Source: CALMBW01 sp963779645 (GTDB lineage Bacteria > Actinomycetota > CADDZG01 > WHSQ01). Taken from it: a DNA stretch of 64,000 nucleotides. Below are positions 62,668-64,000 of the stretch, in pieces. The position numbers were made by a program, and so were the translations under genes. Within the stretch, counting starts at the first letter, position 1. Each line of letters starts with the position of its first letter. The stretch covers positions 1,612,001 to 1,676,000 of the forward strand of contig CAVZYX010000005.1 in assembly GCA_963779645.1 (NCBI GenBank), in the 5' to 3' direction. The notes under the pieces are model-generated. The model was not told where the DNA came from and did not search any database. It saw nothing but the letters and a program-made list of their open reading frames with translations.

Positions 62668-62976
62668 TTAAAGCCGGAGCCTGTCAGGACTTGCGCGGGG
62701 TGCCGAAAAAGGAAATCCCAACGAGCGCTCCTCAGGGTGGCTCGGCTCGGAGACGGAACGCTGGTGGTCGATAGCGGGATGGATCGAGCCCAGGGCCGAG
62801 GAGCCTACGTTTGCCCCGTTGAAAGATGTATCGATGCGGCGCTGCGGGCTGGAGGATTGGCAAGGATCTTGAAGTGCGAAGGAGCGCTCCCGATAGACCT
62901 GCGCACCAGGCTACTTGGGAGGATCGAGGGGTTCGGGAACCGTGCAACCGGCCCGGACTTAGCCGAGAGGGACTGA
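62668..62976 (+). CDS. ylxR: YlxR/RnpM family RNA-binding protein, no canonical start
   Basis: The frame contains VRTCAGCRKRKSQRALLRVA and GRGAYVCPVERCIDAALRAG, the YlxR motifs. No ATG, GTG or TTG precedes VRTC in frame after the last in-frame stop at 62557. The first such codon is GTG 62737, which lies inside the domain. TTA 62668 is ideally placed 7 bases after AAGGGGG and differs from TTG by one base, so a sequencing substitution is possible. YlxR proteins are reported to bind RNase P RNA. Its TGA abuts the infB ATG. Confidence 0.75.
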   Translation, partial: LKPEPVRTCAGCRKRKSQRALLRVARLGDGTLVVDSGMDRAQGRGAYVCPVERCIDAALRAGGLARILKCEGALPIDLRTRLLGRIEGFGNRATGPDLAERD

Positions 62977-64000
62977 ATGGGGAACGTAAGGGTTCACGAA
63001 GTAGCGAAAGAGCTGGGGCTGACTTCCAAAGAGGTGATCGCGGCCCTCAAGAAGATCGGTGAACCGGTCAAGTCTCACGCTGTCCTCTATAGACGACGCG
63101 GTACACAAGCGCGTCAAAGCAGAACTGAAAGGCGGAGGCGCAGCAGCTAAGAAGCCTGCTGCGAAGGCGAAGGCTCCTGCGAAAGCCACCACCGCCAAGG
63201 CGGCCCCCAAAGCCAAGACCCCGGCACCGAAAGCAACCCCCAAAGCAAAGGCCGCCGCCCCCAAAGCGGCACCCAAAGCAGCAACACCGGCAAAGGCAGC
63301 GCCGAAGCCGGTTGCGGCCGAGCCACCGAAGCCTGCACCGGCGGTCGTCGAGCCACCAACTCCTGCTCCCGAGCCCGTGGCGGCCGAGCCACAACCTTCA
63401 GTACCCGAACCGGTCGCTGCAGCTCCCGAGCCGATCGCACAAGAGTCCGCGGCCGCTGCCCCCGAACCGATCACGGCTCAGGAACCCGATGCCGCTCCCA
63501 CTCCTGTTCAGGAAGCGGTGCGTGTCCACTCGGGGATAACCGTTAAGGACCTTGCAGAGAAACTCGATAGGGCTCCTGCCGAGATCGTGAAGACTTTGAT
63601 CGGGCTCGGCGAGATGGTCTCTGTCACGCAGTCTCTTAGCGACGACGCACTCCTTCTCGTAGCCGAGGAACTCGGCGCAACGCTTGAGATAGTCGATCCC
63701 GGGATCGAGGAAGCCGCCGCTGTTGCCGCCGAAGAGGCGGTTATCGATGCAGGTCACCTCGTTCCTCGTCCCCCGGTTGTCACCGTCATGGGCCACGTGG
63801 ACCATGGAAAGACCGCCATCCTGGACGCGATCCGCCGCACGAATGTTGCAGGCGGTGAGGCTGGCGGCATCACCCAGCACATCGGTGCCTACCAGGTCCA
63901 TGTCAACGAGCGCGACGTGACTTTCATCGATACTCCGGGTCACGAAGCATTCACCGCCATGCGAGCTCGAGGTGCTCAGGTCACCGACATAGCGGTGCTT
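62977..64000 (+). CDS. infB: translation initiation factor IF-2, 5' part, with apparent frameshift
   Basis: IF-2 starts MGNVRVHEVAKELGLTSKEV (first IF2_N domain). The reading frame breaks near 63082: with one base removed, GEPVKSHASSIDDAVHKRVK continues to a long Ala/Pro/Lys linker, a second IF2_N (GITVKDLAEKLDRAPAEIV) and the GTPase domain. G1 is GHVDHGKT, switch I is GGITQHIGAY and G3 is DTPGHEAF. The gene runs off the window. As IF-2 is essential, the break is probably a sequencing or assembly error. Confidence 0.9.

Overview
The window looks like housekeeping chromosome from an uncultured actinobacterium (phylum Actinomycetota, class not resolved). Four things point there. The ribosomal and cell-envelope gene order is typical of the phylum: rplS, lepB, rnhB, DUF2469, yraN, comM-like, dprA, a WhiG-type sigma gene, rpsB, tsf, pyrH, frr, cdsA, dxr, rseP, ispG, rimP, nusA, ylxR, infB. 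There is a 25-residue gene closely resembling the actinobacterial ribosomal protein bL37. There is a mycothiol-type maleylpyruvate isomerase family protein. Asparaginyl/glutaminyl amidotransferase (gatCAB) is present together with gltX and a tRNA-Gln. Base composition is moderately GC rich and even across the window. I saw no prophage, transposase, CRISPR array or plasmid function.

Layout. About 0-5 kb holds a mixed set: a YgjP-type metalloprotease, a cysteine-less double rhodanese, FxsA, an SDR oxidoreductase, greA and an amidohydrolase. About 5-15 kb holds a GMC alcohol oxidase, an unknown gene coupled to a degenerate histidine-kinase-like gene, a DUF4331-TPR exported pair, a metallo-hydrolase, an acyl-CoA dehydrogenase and a nickel/cobalt transporter. 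About 15-23 kb holds an ECF sigma gene overlapping a membrane-anchored beta-propeller gene (possible sigma/anti-sigma pair), gatCAB, an ankyrin protein and a DUF222-HNH nuclease with an SOS-type operator. About 23-29 kb encodes exported proteins: a lysyl-oxidase-like lipoprotein, two LVIVD-repeat proteins and an M14 carboxypeptidase. About 29-35 kb is amino-acid metabolism (aminotransferase, serC, serA, ilvE). About 35-40 kb is a MacB-like ABC exporter and a GerMN-Gmad2 lipoprotein. From 40 kb onward is translation, DNA processing, signalling (GGDEF-EAL) and isoprenoid/phospholipid synthesis. The window ends inside infB.

The genes connect in several ways. GltX can charge tRNA-Gln with glutamate, GatCAB then amidates it, and tRNA-Gln and tRNA-Glu lie directly after gltX. 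SerC and SerA give two steps of serine synthesis. dxr and ispG serve the MEP isoprenoid pathway. cdsA, rseP and the two lepB genes serve the envelope. RimP-NusA-YlxR-InfB form the usual transcription/translation operon, preceded by a structured leader containing a terminator hairpin.

The most notable non-coding signals are a 49-bp interspersed palindromic repeat (three copies), the rimP leader, a LexA-like box, a 12-bp palindrome before the ABC operon and an extended -10 motif shared by two translation promoters. Three genes (a kinase-like gene, a TPR gene and infB) each appear to carry one extra base. Because infB is essential, at least that one is probably an assembly error. I did not find a clearly new multi-gene defence or biosynthetic system.
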